NCBI GenBank assembly: GCA_021784595.1
Contig: JAJYHT010000062.1
Coordinates: forward strand, 62,001-126,000
Reading direction: 5' to 3'
Origin: Bacillota bacterium
Lineage (GTDB): Bacteria; Bacillota; Sulfobacillia; Sulfobacillales; Sulfobacillaceae
DNA length: 64,000 bases
Shown here: in pieces, positions 1 to 9,494 of the stretch
How positions within the stretch are numbered: the stretch's first letter is position 1
Layout of the letters: each line of letters opens with the position of its first letter
Program-made: the position numbers and the translations under genes
The notes under the pieces: generated by a model
The model's database searches: none
What the model was told of the DNA's origin: nothing
The model's input: only the letters and a program-made list of their open reading frames with translations

Positions 1-930
1 TCGCGAGGCCGCATCATGGTTTGCAACCAGTACTCGAAATTGGTGAGTGCGCCCAAGGCTGAAGCGCGAATCAAAGCGTTTTACTACCGCACTGGGAGAC
101 TCAGTCGATGAGAGTAACGTGGACAACATGACGGTTTCTTCATTGTGACGGCTACGCTCTAGAGCGTCTGAGCGGATGATGTCTTGCGCCAGTGCAGCCG
201 CAGTACGATCGCAGGCCAGATATAGCCGCTCGTCCATTGCCGTTTGAGCCCATTGGATCACTAGATCTCCCATCGGTTGGCCAAAAACCATGACGGTTTG
301 ACGTACGTAGTGCAAACCATGTTGTGATTCCAATGACGGATTGAGACAAATGCCTGTGGGCGCCGCATTAAGAGCCGACCACGACCCCACAACGATGGGT
401 TCACTGGGATCTGACCGGCGGTAAAATGCAACAGGGCTCTGGATAACGTCGTGCAAAGCGCGGAGTAGAGAAGAAAGTCCTTCGGTGTTAAGTAGCGCTT
501 GACGACTTTTAAGGGCTAACGCTTCCAGGTCTTCCAATACACGATGGTGTTGGCTGATAATGAGGGTGTTGACATCGTACGAGATATCCAAGAAACGGAC
601 GCGGTCAGGGAACACAATAACTGGGAATTGGTGTTGGTTGGCCACTTTTACAATGTCGGCCGGCGCAGCAGGGAAATATTGTCCAAGCTCCAATCCCAGC
701 GCTGTAGCTTTGGCGTCGATTAATCCTTGAATAAATTGCCTCTGTGCCACTGGGCTAGCTAAGGCGGCGCCGGTGGCGAGAATTAATTCTCCCCCCTTGA
801 GGAATTCTGCCAAGTTTGGAATTTCCCCAATGTGGACCCACTTGACTAAACGGTCAAGGCTCTGATGTCCTGCGGCAACTTGGGCGCTTGTAAACAGAGG
901 ACGATTTAGAATGTCGCGAAGTGGTACCAT
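1..930 (-). CDS. PucR-family transcriptional regulator, N-terminal 310 residues (runs off window)
   Basis: The minus strand is open from an ATG at 930 to the window edge, giving 310 residues without a stop. The N-terminus (MVPLRDILNRPLF, then KWVHIGEIPNLAEFLKGGEL and LILATG around residues 30-60) is the purine catabolism regulator (PucR) domain. A GAF-like middle section follows (about 160-290). The C-terminal PucR helix-turn-helix would lie beyond position 1 and is not seen. The Shine-Dalgarno is weak (GGGAT). The gene diverges from the putrescine-degradation operon across about 300 bp. PucR-type proteins often control neighbouring nitrogen-source catabolic genes, so it is probably the local activator; that role is inferred from position. 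Confidence 0.8.
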   Translation of the reverse strand, partial: MVPLRDILNRPLFTSAQVAAGHQSLDRLVKWVHIGEIPNLAEFLKGGELILATGAALASPVAQRQFIQGLIDAKATALGLELGQYFPAAPADIVKVANQHQFPVIVFPDRVRFLDISYDVNTLIISQHHRVLEDLEALALKSRQALLNTEGLSSLLRALHDVIQSPVAFYRRSDPSEPIVVGSWSALNAAPTGICLNPSLESQHGLHYVRQTVMVFGQPMGDLVIQWAQTAMDERLYLACDRTAAALAQDIIRSDALERSRHNEETVMLSTLLSSTESPSAVVKRFDSRFSLGRTHQFRVLVANHDAASR

Positions 931-1231
931 GAAATATCCCGTCCATTCTGTATAGCATGAATCCGACAATATCATACAGTGTGCCGCCTGTATAGTCAGC
1001 GCCTTGATGATACGCTCAATATATCTAGTCGGGACAACTACTTGCTGCTATCGAATTTTTGTTCTCACTAGGACATGGTTGAGGTGCTGGCCATGGCGTT
1101 GGTTACTCAAAGTCCTTATTAAGGCGACAGGTGCAGTAGGTGTAGAACATCGCAGAAGGTCTTGATCAAGATGATCGCATCCTGAACGGATAAGTAGTAG
1201 CAATCTGATTGTACGAGGAGATGAAAGTTGG
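931..1231. promoter_or_regulatory. Divergent control region between pucR-like gene and polyamine operon
   Basis: This 301-bp gap separates two divergent genes and holds no ORF. The octamer CTGTATAG occurs twice in the same orientation at 948-955 and 988-995, exactly 40 bp apart (about four helical turns). A related inverted copy, TCATACAG, lies between them at 972-979. This looks like a regulator binding array next to the pucR-like start. The Shine-Dalgarno of the downstream operon (GAGGAG, about 1215) closes the region. No promoter hexamers could be assigned with confidence. Confidence 0.35.
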
Positions 1232-2680
1232 ATGCCAGGAGAACAACTAATGTATATAGGCGGACGTTGGATACCGAGTCAAGACGGGCTATGGCTGGAT
1301 GTATACAATCCGGCTACAGGTGCCGTGTTGGCTCGTGTGCCAAGCGCCTGTGCGCGAGATGTAGATGCAGCGTGCCAGGCTGCCCGCACAGCTTTTGATG
1401 CAGGTGTTTGGCCTGCCATGGCAGAACGCGCACGCGCGCGGATTTTGTTTGACGCTGCGAACTTGGTGAGAGAGAGACGACAACAACTAGCCATGCTGGA
1501 AGTGACCAATTCTGGAAAGCCAATGCAAGATGCGCTGGCGGACGTTGACGAAGCCGCCTATCTTTTGGAATATTACGCAGGCTGGATCACCAAGCTGTCT
1601 GGTGAAGTGCTGCCGGTTGGGCCTGACGCTATGAGTTTGGTGTTGCGCGAACCAATGGGAGTGGTGGCGGCCATTGTGCCTTGGAACTATCCATTGCTGA
1701 TGGCGATGCAAAAAGTGGCTCCGGCTTTAGCGGCAGGATGCACAGTGATTTTGAAGCCTGCTGAGCAGACGCCAATGACGGCGTTGGAACTTCCAGAAAT
1801 TTTTGAGTTGGCAGGTCTTCCCAGCGGGGTTTTCAACGTGGTCACGGGTGATGGACCTGGCGCCGGTGAACCACTGGTCCGTCATCCCATGGTCGATAAG
1901 ATTAGTTTTACCGGGTCGCTGGAGGTGGGCAAGCGGATTCAGCGAATTGCGGCAGACTCAGTAAAACGCGTCACACTAGAATTAGGTGGAAAATCTCCCA
2001 ACATCATTTTTTCGGACGCGGATCTGGAGCGAGCCATTCCAGGAACCTGCTTGGGAGTTTTTTGGAACCAGGGGGAAGTATGCTCCGCCACCGCCCGGGT
2101 CTATGTGGAAGACGGCATCTTTGATCGCGTGGTTGAATTGATCGCCCAAGAAGCTAAAAAAGTTCGGCTGGGGAGTGGATTGGATCCAGCCACCACCATG
2201 GGTCCACTTATTAGCCAGAGTCAGAAACGCCGGGTGGAGGCGTACATCCAATCCGCTCAGGATGACGGTGCGAGCCTAGTAGTCCAAGGAGCTCTGCCGG
2301 TCAATCCGGAATTGTCGGGAGGCTTTTATGTTGCACCTACAGTTTTCGTCGGCGCGGCTAAGCATTCCAAAATTATGATGGAGGAGGTATTCGGGCCCGT
2401 GATGACATTAACACGATTCACAACTGAGTCTGAGGTGATAGATAAAGCCAACGATACGCCATATGGTTTAGCGGCTGCAGTGTGGACGCGGCAGATAGAC
2501 CGTGGATTGAGGGTCGGGAAGGCGATCCGGGCAGGGACGGTCTGGATCAATGACTCCCAGCCAGCTCCCTCTGAAGCTCCCTGGGGTGGCTACAAGCAAT
2601 CGGGATTTGGTCGAGAGTTAGGGCGGCAAGGATTAGAGGAATTTTTGGAGACAAAACATCTCTTTATACGGCTTCATTAG
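1232..2680 (+). CDS. NAD(P)-dependent aldehyde dehydrogenase, probable 4-aminobutyraldehyde dehydrogenase
   Basis: A 482-residue protein of the ALDH superfamily. The catalytic Glu is in VTLELGGKSPN (E250), the nucleophilic Cys in NQGEVCSA (C284), and the dinucleotide motif FTGSLEVG is near residue 230. Full length for the betaine/aminobutyraldehyde dehydrogenase branch. ATG 1232 follows GAGGAG at good spacing; an in-frame ATG at 1250 is an alternative. Because it precedes agmatinase and putrescine aminotransferase genes, the likely substrate is 4-aminobutanal (1-pyrroline), oxidised to GABA in the cytoplasm. The substrate is inferred from context; the fold and activity class are secure. Confidence 0.9.
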   Translation: MPGEQLMYIGGRWIPSQDGLWLDVYNPATGAVLARVPSACARDVDAACQAARTAFDAGVWPAMAERARARILFDAANLVRERRQQLAMLEVTNSGKPMQDALADVDEAAYLLEYYAGWITKLSGEVLPVGPDAMSLVLREPMGVVAAIVPWNYPLLMAMQKVAPALAAGCTVILKPAEQTPMTALELPEIFELAGLPSGVFNVVTGDGPGAGEPLVRHPMVDKISFTGSLEVGKRIQRIAADSVKRVTLELGGKSPNIIFSDADLERAIPGTCLGVFWNQGEVCSATARVYVEDGIFDRVVELIAQEAKKVRLGSGLDPATTMGPLISQSQKRRVEAYIQSAQDDGASLVVQGALPVNPELSGGFYVAPTVFVGAAKHSKIMMEEVFGPVMTLTRFTTESEVIDKANDTPYGLAAAVWTRQIDRGLRVGKAIRAGTVWINDSQPAPSEAPWGGYKQSGFGRELGRQGLEEFLETKHLFIRLH

Positions 2681-2815
2681 CTCAAAAATTCACAGAGTAG
2701 TGCGTAATGCACATAATTATGATGCAGGATAGTTCTGTGTGCCCACAGGAATTTCTCCTTTGCCGAAGAATTACCGGAGCAATATTCGCAATCTAATGAT
2801 AAAGGAGGTGAAGGC

Positions 2816-3745
2816 ATGAGCCCGCGTCAAAAGGGTCCGGTACCAGAGCATGAAATGCCGCGTTTTGCTGGGGAAGACACCTTTATGAAATTACCCCGCT
2901 ATCAATCGCACCAAACTGTCTCTGTGCTTATTATAGGAGCACCTTTTGACGGCGGCACAACCTTTCGCCCAGGAGCTCGGATGGGTCCACGGGCGATTCG
3001 AAATGCCTCAGCGGGTCTGTACCCGTATCACAGGCAACGCGGCCTGTATTTAACGGAAAAGCATGCTGTAGCCGATGCGGGCGATTTGTTCGTGGTGCCG
3101 TGGAGTGTAGAAAAGTCTTTGCAGTCCATGGAAGAAGCACTCGGGGCATTGCCGTATTCGACGCGAATTTTGCTGTTGGGCGGGGATCATTCGGTCTCGT
3201 TGGCGCCGCTTCGGGCCTTAGGCAAGAAGCTAGGCCCAATAGCGTTGATTCATTTAGATTCGCATACCGACCTTTGGGATGAATTTTGGGGGAGCCGGTA
3301 TAACCATGCGACGGTGTTTCGACGCGCACTGGAAGAAGGGTGGGTTGATCCAACGCACAGCATTCAAATAGGATTGCGTGGCAGTTTGGATGAAGCGTCT
3401 GAAGACCAATTCGGTGTGGAATTGGGGATTGATCAGATTACCACGGATCAATGGATGGAGATGGGCGGACCATGGGTGGTCGAGCGAATGTTAGCGCGCG
3501 TGTCAGACAAACCAGTGTACGTTTCATGTGACATTGATGTGGTGGATCCAGCCTATGCACCTGGAACCGGCACCCCTGAAGCAGGCGGCCCTACCAGTTA
3601 CATGGTGTTGTCGTTGTTGCGAGCGTTGAGATGTAGAGTCGTGGGAGCCGATGTTGTAGAGCTGGCTCCGGATTTGGATGTTACGGGAAATTCTTCGTTA
3701 TTTGCTGCAACTGTGGCCCACGATCTGCTGTTTAGTATGATTTAG
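2816..3745 (+). CDS. speB: Agmatinase / ureohydrolase family protein
   Basis: A 309-residue arginase-superfamily enzyme. The dimanganese ligands are all present: H125 in GGDHS, D148/H150/D152 in HLDSHTD, and D239/D241 in SCDIDVVDPAYAPGTGTPE. The GTGTPEAGG loop and length fit agmatinase better than arginase. It should hydrolyse agmatine to putrescine and urea, feeding the next gene. ATG 2816 has an excellent AAAGGAGGTGA site. The 135-bp gap after the dehydrogenase contains no clear terminator, so co-transcription is likely. Guanidinobutyrase or another ureohydrolase specificity cannot be excluded. Confidence 0.85.
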   Translation: MSPRQKGPVPEHEMPRFAGEDTFMKLPRYQSHQTVSVLIIGAPFDGGTTFRPGARMGPRAIRNASAGLYPYHRQRGLYLTEKHAVADAGDLFVVPWSVEKSLQSMEEALGALPYSTRILLLGGDHSVSLAPLRALGKKLGPIALIHLDSHTDLWDEFWGSRYNHATVFRRALEEGWVDPTHSIQIGLRGSLDEASEDQFGVELGIDQITTDQWMEMGGPWVVERMLARVSDKPVYVSCDIDVVDPAYAPGTGTPEAGGPTSYMVLSLLRALRCRVVGADVVELAPDLDVTGNSSLFAATVAHDLLFSMI

Positions 3746-3777
3746 GGTGCAGTGTTTACTAAAAAGGAGACGATATT

Positions 3778-5121
3778 ATGCGGGCGACAGTCGAAGAGGT
3801 CTTGGCGGAATCGGAGCGGATTTTGGGGCTTATCGAATCCGAGCAGTTGACAGCGGCTGAGCGTGACCGAATTGTCACAGATTCGTTGGAAAACTTTCCG
3901 TTATACGTTACCGAGGCCATCTTGAAGAGCCGGAAATCTTATTCGGACCAATTCTCGGTGGCCGAGTGGTCCGATGAAGGTGCAGTGTTTCGGGATACCC
4001 ACGGCAATGAGTATATTGATTGTTTGGGCGGTTTTGGAGTGTATTTGTTGGGACACCGCCACCCGCGGATAATCCGTGCGGTCGAAAAGCAGTTGCACCG
4101 CCAAGCCTTGCACAGCCAGGAATTGATCGACCCACTGCGGGGATATCTATCCAAACTGGTGGCGATGATAACTCCGGGCGATCTGCAACACTCCTATATG
4201 GTTAATGCTGGCACCGAGGCGAATGAAATGGCTCTCAAGCTGGCGCGATTGGCTACCGGTAAAAAGTGGTTCATTTCCACGGAAAAGGGATTTCACGGAA
4301 AGACCATGGGATCTTTGTCGGCTACTGGCAAGGGTCTTTATCGAAAACCTTATCTGAGATCGGATCCCGGGTTTCAGCATGTTCCCTTCGGAAATGCGGC
4401 AGCTGTGGAGGAAGCCATTCGTCAACTGGAACTAACCGGGGAAACCGTAGCGGGAGTGATTGTGGAACCTATCCAGGGCGAAGGCGGTGTCAATATCCCT
4501 CCGGACTCCTATTTGCCCCAACTTCGCGAAATCTGTGATCGTCACCAATGTTTGTTAATTGTAGACGAGATTCAAACCGGCATGGGCCGCACGGGAACAC
4601 TGTTTGCGTCGGACTACGTGGGTGTGACTCCAGACATTATGACGTTAGGGAAGGCGTTTGGCGGGGGCGTGGCACCGATTGCATGTATGGTGACCAAGCA
4701 CAAGTGGTGGGGTCAAATGGAAGACAATCCGTTTATTTTAGGCTCTTCCACGTTTGGTGGCAATCCTCTTTGTGCGTCAGCTGCTATAGCTACGATTCAT
4801 ACTATTCTAGAAGAAGATGTGCCGGGCATCGCAGCCGAAAAGGGTGGTTATTTTCTTCAAGGTTTGAAGGCTATTCAAGAGAGTTATCCTGACGTGATGG
4901 TAGAGGCTCGAGGACGGGGGCTGTTGATGGGAATGGAATTTGCCAACCACGAAACCGGATATCTCGTGGCCAAATCCATGTTTAATCAGCGCATTTTGGT
5001 GGGCGGCACGCTGAATAATGCTCAAGTGATTCGTATCGAGCCACCCTATTGCATTAGTTATGAACAAATTGATCAAGTGTTGGCGGGTTTAAACACAGCA
5101 TTGCACGACGCAGTCGGTTAA
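3778..5121 (+). CDS. patA: Putrescine aminotransferase (class III, PLP)
   Basis: 447 residues, colinear with E. coli YgjG/PatA as I remember it: shared stretches include EFIDCLGGFG-like, LHSQELIDPLR, EPIQGEGGV, DEIQTGMGRTG, TTFGGNPL-like and GTLNNA..IRIEPP. The PLP lysine is K292 in LGKAFGGG. It transfers the amino group of putrescine (or cadaverine) to 2-oxoglutarate and yields 4-aminobutanal. A good AAGGAGA site precedes ATG 3778, 32 bp after the agmatinase stop. Together with the dehydrogenase it completes agmatine to putrescine to GABA. Confidence 0.92.
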   Translation: MRATVEEVLAESERILGLIESEQLTAAERDRIVTDSLENFPLYVTEAILKSRKSYSDQFSVAEWSDEGAVFRDTHGNEYIDCLGGFGVYLLGHRHPRIIRAVEKQLHRQALHSQELIDPLRGYLSKLVAMITPGDLQHSYMVNAGTEANEMALKLARLATGKKWFISTEKGFHGKTMGSLSATGKGLYRKPYLRSDPGFQHVPFGNAAAVEEAIRQLELTGETVAGVIVEPIQGEGGVNIPPDSYLPQLREICDRHQCLLIVDEIQTGMGRTGTLFASDYVGVTPDIMTLGKAFGGGVAPIACMVTKHKWWGQMEDNPFILGSSTFGGNPLCASAAIATIHTILEEDVPGIAAEKGGYFLQGLKAIQESYPDVMVEARGRGLLMGMEFANHETGYLVAKSMFNQRILVGGTLNNAQVIRIEPPYCISYEQIDQVLAGLNTALHDAVG

Positions 5122-5154
5122 AAAATTACAGGCAAGTCAAGGAAGGGGAGAGTA

Positions 5155-6597
5155 ATGAACCAGACAGACGTTAAGGGGCTTGATGCCAATGTGCTGGGGC
5201 GCTTTGATTCGATCATCATGGCCATTGCCGGGAGTGCGCCGGCCTACTCGATAGCGGCTTCGACCGCCGCCTTAGTGGCAGCCGTGGGTTTAGCAGGACC
5301 TGCAGCATTGTTGTATTGTGGTATTCCCATGTTCGGCATTGCTTGGGCATTCATGTATTTGGGTCGTACCCAAGCTAACGCGGGGGCTTCCTATGCATGG
5401 GTGGGACGCAGCTTACACCCCATCTTTGGTTATATTGCCGGGTGGGCGCTGGTTGTATCGGCAACCTTGTTCATGGTGGCGGGTTCGCTTCCGGCAGGGT
5501 CGGTGACCTTGGCGTTGTTTAACGCCAATTGGGCCAACAATGTCGGGTTGGTTACGATAGTGGGCAGTGTTTGGTTTATCACAATGGCCGTCATGGTGAT
5601 GATCGGTATCCGCATTACAGCACGTGTACAGTGGATAATGTCGTCGATAGAAATCGCTATATTACTCGTCTTCGCGGTGCTGGCCATTATCCACTCGATA
5701 GGGCATGCGGTCACTCCCTTTTCGTGGTCTTGGTGGGGATTTTCGGGATTTCATGGTTTGGCAGGGTTCGCAGCTGGAGGTTTGGTAGCGGCCTTTTACT
5801 ACTGGGGTTGGGATGTGAGCGCCAATCTCAATGAGGAAACTAAGGACGCTAAGCGGACTCCCGGCATTGGGGGATTGTGGGGAGTGCTGGTGATCTTCAT
5901 TTTGTTCCAAATTTTTACGGTGGTGACTAATGTGAGTTTACCCGCCAAGGTTATCAACGCCAACAGTGCTGATGTTTTAGCGGTGTTGGGGCAGGTCATT
6001 TGGCCCGGCATTGGGGGTAAACTGCTGGCAATAGCGGTCATGATGTCCACAATTGCGACGTTGGAAACGTCGCTGATTCAAGTGACACGGTCCTTGTTTG
6101 CCATGGGGCGCGACCATACCTTGCCTGCTGCTTTCGGGCGCATTCACCAAGTGTGGCGCACCCCGTGGATTGCCAGTGTAGTCGTGGGATTAGTATCTCT
6201 GCTGTTGTTTATAATGTCCAATTTCCTAGGATCGGTCAGTACTGTAATGACCGATGCGATTAGCGCAATTGGCTTGCAAATCGCCATTTATTATGGATTG
6301 GCTGGATTGTCGGTAGTGGTTGCCTACCGGTCGATTCTTCTCCACTCGTGGGAAAATGCGGTCTTCATCGGAATTTGGCCTCTTTTAGGCTCTGTGTTCA
6401 TGTTTTGGATCTTGGTGCAGTCGCTGGGTGCGTTAAGCGGTGTATCGATTGCCATTGGATTTGGCACCATGATTGTGGGTCTTATTCCCATGGCCATATA
6501 TTGGGCCAAGGGCAGCAGTTATTTCCGTCAACCGTTTTTGGTGGATGTGACCAAATCCGTAGATGCTGACTTGGATTTAAAAACTGGAACCTTTTAG
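5155..6597 (+). CDS. APC-superfamily amino acid/polyamine permease
   Basis: A 480-residue integral membrane protein with about 12 hydrophobic segments. The APC signature is near the start (SIIMAIAGSAPAYSIAAS, residues 19-36), as in GABA/polyamine permeases. AAGGGGAGA precedes ATG 5155, 34 bp after patA, so it is the last gene of the operon and is followed by a terminator. Uptake of putrescine, agmatine or the product GABA is the likely job; the exact substrate cannot be read from sequence. Confidence 0.85.
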   Translation: MNQTDVKGLDANVLGRFDSIIMAIAGSAPAYSIAASTAALVAAVGLAGPAALLYCGIPMFGIAWAFMYLGRTQANAGASYAWVGRSLHPIFGYIAGWALVVSATLFMVAGSLPAGSVTLALFNANWANNVGLVTIVGSVWFITMAVMVMIGIRITARVQWIMSSIEIAILLVFAVLAIIHSIGHAVTPFSWSWWGFSGFHGLAGFAAGGLVAAFYYWGWDVSANLNEETKDAKRTPGIGGLWGVLVIFILFQIFTVVTNVSLPAKVINANSADVLAVLGQVIWPGIGGKLLAIAVMMSTIATLETSLIQVTRSLFAMGRDHTLPAAFGRIHQVWRTPWIASVVVGLVSLLLFIMSNFLGSVSTVMTDAISAIGLQIAIYYGLAGLSVVVAYRSILLHSWENAVFIGIWPLLGSVFMFWILVQSLGALSGVSIAIGFGTMIVGLIPMAIYWAKGSSYFRQPFLVDVTKSVDADLDLKTGTF

Positions 6598-6612
6598 CAA
6601 TGTGCGCCAAAC

Positions 6613-6660
6613 TGGAGAGGTCGTAGCAATCTTGACGGCCTCTTCCTTTTTGAACTTTTT
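6613..6660 (+). terminator. Rho-independent terminator of the polyamine operon
   Basis: Arms GAGGTCGT (from 6617) and ACGGCCTC (6635-6642) form an 8-bp stem with one G-T wobble and a loop of about 10 nt. Two T-rich tracts follow (TCCTTTTT and CTTTTTT). It sits 15 bp after the permease stop. Confidence 0.7.
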
Positions 6661-6671
6661 TGGAGGTGACT

Positions 6672-7877
6672 GTGACTTCTTTTTCTCCTTCGGTGCACGT
6701 GTCGAAAGCGCAGGTGCGGCAATTTTTAGTGGATTGTCAGTGTCTGGACGGTACAGCATCGCCGAATCCCAAAACCGTTATGCATAAGTTAGAGTGTATT
6801 CAAATCGACCCAGTAGCCTTGGTCGGGCGCAATCAGGACTTGGTCCTCAATGCACGAACTGGGATATGTGAGTCTGAACTTCTCGACCAATGGCTGGCCG
6901 AGGGGGAGATTGTAGAATATCACGCAAATGCTGCCTCTCTTATGCCAGTCGAAGACTTTCCACTGCTAAAGGGAATCCAGCGGCGCCTTTTTGCCCGATT
7001 AGAACCGGAGTTAAAAGCACTGGGTTCCGTTGCCGAACAGGTTGCGGAACGTATTGAGCGAGAAGGTCCTCTGCCAGCGCGGGCATTTGACGCGACTTTT
7101 CGGGTAGCGGGATATTGGGATAACCGAGGACCTCAGACCAAAGTCACCTCACATGCTTTAAATCTGTTGCACGATATGGGCATTCTGCGAGTAGTGGGCC
7201 GCGTTGGCAACCAACGTTTATTCGATCTAACACTTCGTGGATTGTCGGACGCCGTGCGAGGGAGTTGGGAAAACATCACGGAGGAAGCGGCCGACGCAGG
7301 GCTTTTAGAAAAGTATCTTCGTGCCTATCGCGTGGTCGATTGGAAGGATCCGCGTTTTGGATGGCAACCGGGGCCGTTCCAAAAACGGCGGCAAATGGTG
7401 ATGACGTTGGTGTCCCAAGGAAAATTAACCCCGATTACGGTGGATGGTGTCGCTATGCCCTATTTTATTTTGACATCTGATCTCGATGCATTAGACGCTT
7501 ATCAGGGCAGGGCCGAGGAAGATATTGATGAGGTGCCTATCCGGTTTTTGCCTCCGTTGGACAATCTTCTGTGGCGTCGGCAACGAGCGGTTGATTTGTT
7601 CGATTTTGAGTATGCCTGGGAAATCTACACACCGGAGATGAAGCGACGTTATGGAGCCTACGTGATGCCGATGCTGGCGGGCTCTCGCCTCATCGGGCGG
7701 GTTGATCTGAGGAGTCATCGTAAAGAGAATACACTGCAGGTCCTCGGGATATGGTGGGAACCAGGGATTGATGTGAACCCCAATCTAAGACTCCGGTTGG
7801 GGCAAGGATTGGAGAGCTTTGCACAGAATTTGAAATTAACGGGAATTCGTGTGGCAGACAACTGGCCGAACCGCTAA
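6672..7877 (+). CDS. YcaQ/AlkX-like interstrand-crosslink DNA glycosylase family protein
   Basis: A 401-residue winged-helix protein of the HTH_42/YcaQ family. The N-terminal Q-I-D triad (Q44-I45-D46 in CIQIDPVALVGR) matches the QxD catalytic motif of the YcaQ/AlkX branch; the AlkZ branch has QxQ. Known members unhook DNA interstrand crosslinks or excise bulky alkylated bases. GTG 6672 is chosen because GGAGG at 6662-6666 is 5 nt upstream; an upstream in-frame TTG would overlap that site. It is probably a single-gene transcript after the operon terminator. Confidence 0.8.
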   Translation: MTSFSPSVHVSKAQVRQFLVDCQCLDGTASPNPKTVMHKLECIQIDPVALVGRNQDLVLNARTGICESELLDQWLAEGEIVEYHANAASLMPVEDFPLLKGIQRRLFARLEPELKALGSVAEQVAERIEREGPLPARAFDATFRVAGYWDNRGPQTKVTSHALNLLHDMGILRVVGRVGNQRLFDLTLRGLSDAVRGSWENITEEAADAGLLEKYLRAYRVVDWKDPRFGWQPGPFQKRRQMVMTLVSQGKLTPITVDGVAMPYFILTSDLDALDAYQGRAEEDIDEVPIRFLPPLDNLLWRRQRAVDLFDFEYAWEIYTPEMKRRYGAYVMPMLAGSRLIGRVDLRSHRKENTLQVLGIWWEPGIDVNPNLRLRLGQGLESFAQNLKLTGIRVADNWPNR

Positions 7878-8075
7878 ACGGCAGCTTGTGGCGCGCAAAT
7901 GGCAGGGCGATGGGCCGCTGTCTGAAGCCTGGTAGCGTATGCTAAAGGAAGACCGCATGGAACTGATTTTGCCATCGCTATCTATATTATCGGCCTCACG
8001 ATGGTGATGGATGGTAGCGACAGCATTGTTAGAACACAACGATTTCCGAAGGTTATGTGGGAGGTTTTTCACAAG

Positions 8076-9422
8076 ATGATTAATCGCCATTTATTGCAAG
8101 AACGAATGATTGAAGAACAAACCCAGTTTTCTATAAACCATCCTCGGTCCAAAGCGCTCTTTGAACGCGCTCAGGATAGCCTATTGGACGGGGTGCCTAT
8201 GAACTGGATGGTAAAGTGGCCAGGGGGCTTTCCAGTCTTTGTGGACTCCGGGAAGGAGGCATACTTTAGCGATGTGGATGGACACCAGTATATTGACTTT
8301 TGTTTAGGCGACACCGGAAGTATGGTTGGCCATGGCCCGGACCCAGTAGTGGAGATGGTCGTGGACCGGGTAAGGCGCGGCACAACCTTTATGTTGCCTA
8401 CCGAAGATGCGATTTGGGTAGGTGAGGAACTGCAACGGCGGTTTGGTCTTCGTTATTGGCAAACGGCCTTGACAGCGACCGATGCCAACCGTTTTGCGCT
8501 GCGACTGGCGCGACAGATTACCGGTCGGCATCGCGTATTGGTTTTCAACTGGTGTTATCATGGCACGGTGGACGAAACCTTCATTACGCTGCGCAACGGT
8601 GTTCCTAGCAGCCGTCGCGGGAACATTGGACCAGCGGTTGATCCGACAATCACCACCAAAGTCGTTGAATTCAACGACCTGCAAGCACTTGAGCAAGCGT
8701 TAGCTGATCGTGATGTGGCCTGTGTTTTAACTGAACCCGTGATGACTAATATCGGCATTGTCCATCCGATTCCAGGCTTTCATAAAACACTGCGCGAGTT
8801 GACTCGGCGCACTGGCACCCTACTGATCATTGATGAAACCCACACGATGTGTGCGGGACCGGGAGGATACACCCAGGCAGCAGGGTTGGAACCCGACTTG
8901 GTTACAGTAGGCAAGGCGATCGCCGGGGGTATACCAGCCGCGGTGTACGGGTTTAGTGAAGAAATCGCCCGGAGAATTCGCCAGACTACTACTGTGGAGG
9001 ATGCTGACACGGGAGGCATTGGTGGCACTTTGGCTGGAAACGCATTATCGCTGGCCGCCATGCGGGCAACATTGGAGTCCGTATTGACTGACTCAGCTTA
9101 TAGACGGGCGATTCCGTTGGCCCAGAGGTTCGTGGAGGGAGTCCAATCGGTGATTGCGAAGCATGATTTGCCATGGAACGTGACCCGATTGGGCAATCGA
9201 ACGGAATATTGGTTCCGCCGATCACCGGCCCAAAATGGCTCGGAAGCCGCTGCGTCTATGGATCCTCTGCTCGATCGATATATGCACCTAGCTTCCCTGA
9301 ACCGAGGGATTTTGATGACCCCGTTTCACAATATGGCGCTGATATCGCCTGTCACAACCACGGAGTCGATTGACTACCATACTGCAGTGTTTGAATCCAT
9401 TATTACACCGTTGCTTGAATAG
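8076..9422 (+). CDS. Class III aminotransferase, glutamate-1-semialdehyde aminomutase-like
   Basis: A 448-residue PLP-dependent fold I enzyme. The cofactor lysine is K280 in VGKAIAGG; LLIIDETHTMCAGPGG holds the PLP-binding Asp, and EELQRRFG..YWQTALTATDANRFALRLAR corresponds to the GSA-like substrate region. It resembles unassigned GSAM-like transaminases rather than authentic hemL, which normally sits with other haem genes. ATG 8076 follows GGGAGG at 11 nt; longer in-frame starts from 8001 are unlikely. The substrate is unknown. Transcription ends at a strong hairpin shared with the opposing radical SAM gene. Confidence 0.8.
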   Translation: MINRHLLQERMIEEQTQFSINHPRSKALFERAQDSLLDGVPMNWMVKWPGGFPVFVDSGKEAYFSDVDGHQYIDFCLGDTGSMVGHGPDPVVEMVVDRVRRGTTFMLPTEDAIWVGEELQRRFGLRYWQTALTATDANRFALRLARQITGRHRVLVFNWCYHGTVDETFITLRNGVPSSRRGNIGPAVDPTITTKVVEFNDLQALEQALADRDVACVLTEPVMTNIGIVHPIPGFHKTLRELTRRTGTLLIIDETHTMCAGPGGYTQAAGLEPDLVTVGKAIAGGIPAAVYGFSEEIARRIRQTTTVEDADTGGIGGTLAGNALSLAAMRATLESVLTDSAYRRAIPLAQRFVEGVQSVIAKHDLPWNVTRLGNRTEYWFRRSPAQNGSEAAASMDPLLDRYMHLASLNRGILMTPFHNMALISPVTTTESIDYHTAVFESIITPLLE

Positions 9423-9429
9423 TAGAAGT

Positions 9430-9465
9430 GAGAAAGAAGCCGGACATTTGTCCGGCCTCTTTCTC
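9430..9465. terminator. Bidirectional terminator between convergent genes
   Basis: A 16-bp inverted repeat with one mismatch: the left arm runs 9430-9445 and the right arm 9450-9465 around the loop ATTT. The outer part is GAGAAAGA/TCTTTCTC, giving T-rich 3' sides in both directions. It lies between an aminotransferase (+) and a radical SAM gene (-). Confidence 0.85.
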
Positions 9466-9494
9466 ATGGATGCGTTGCCTTGAGTTCGAGTCTT

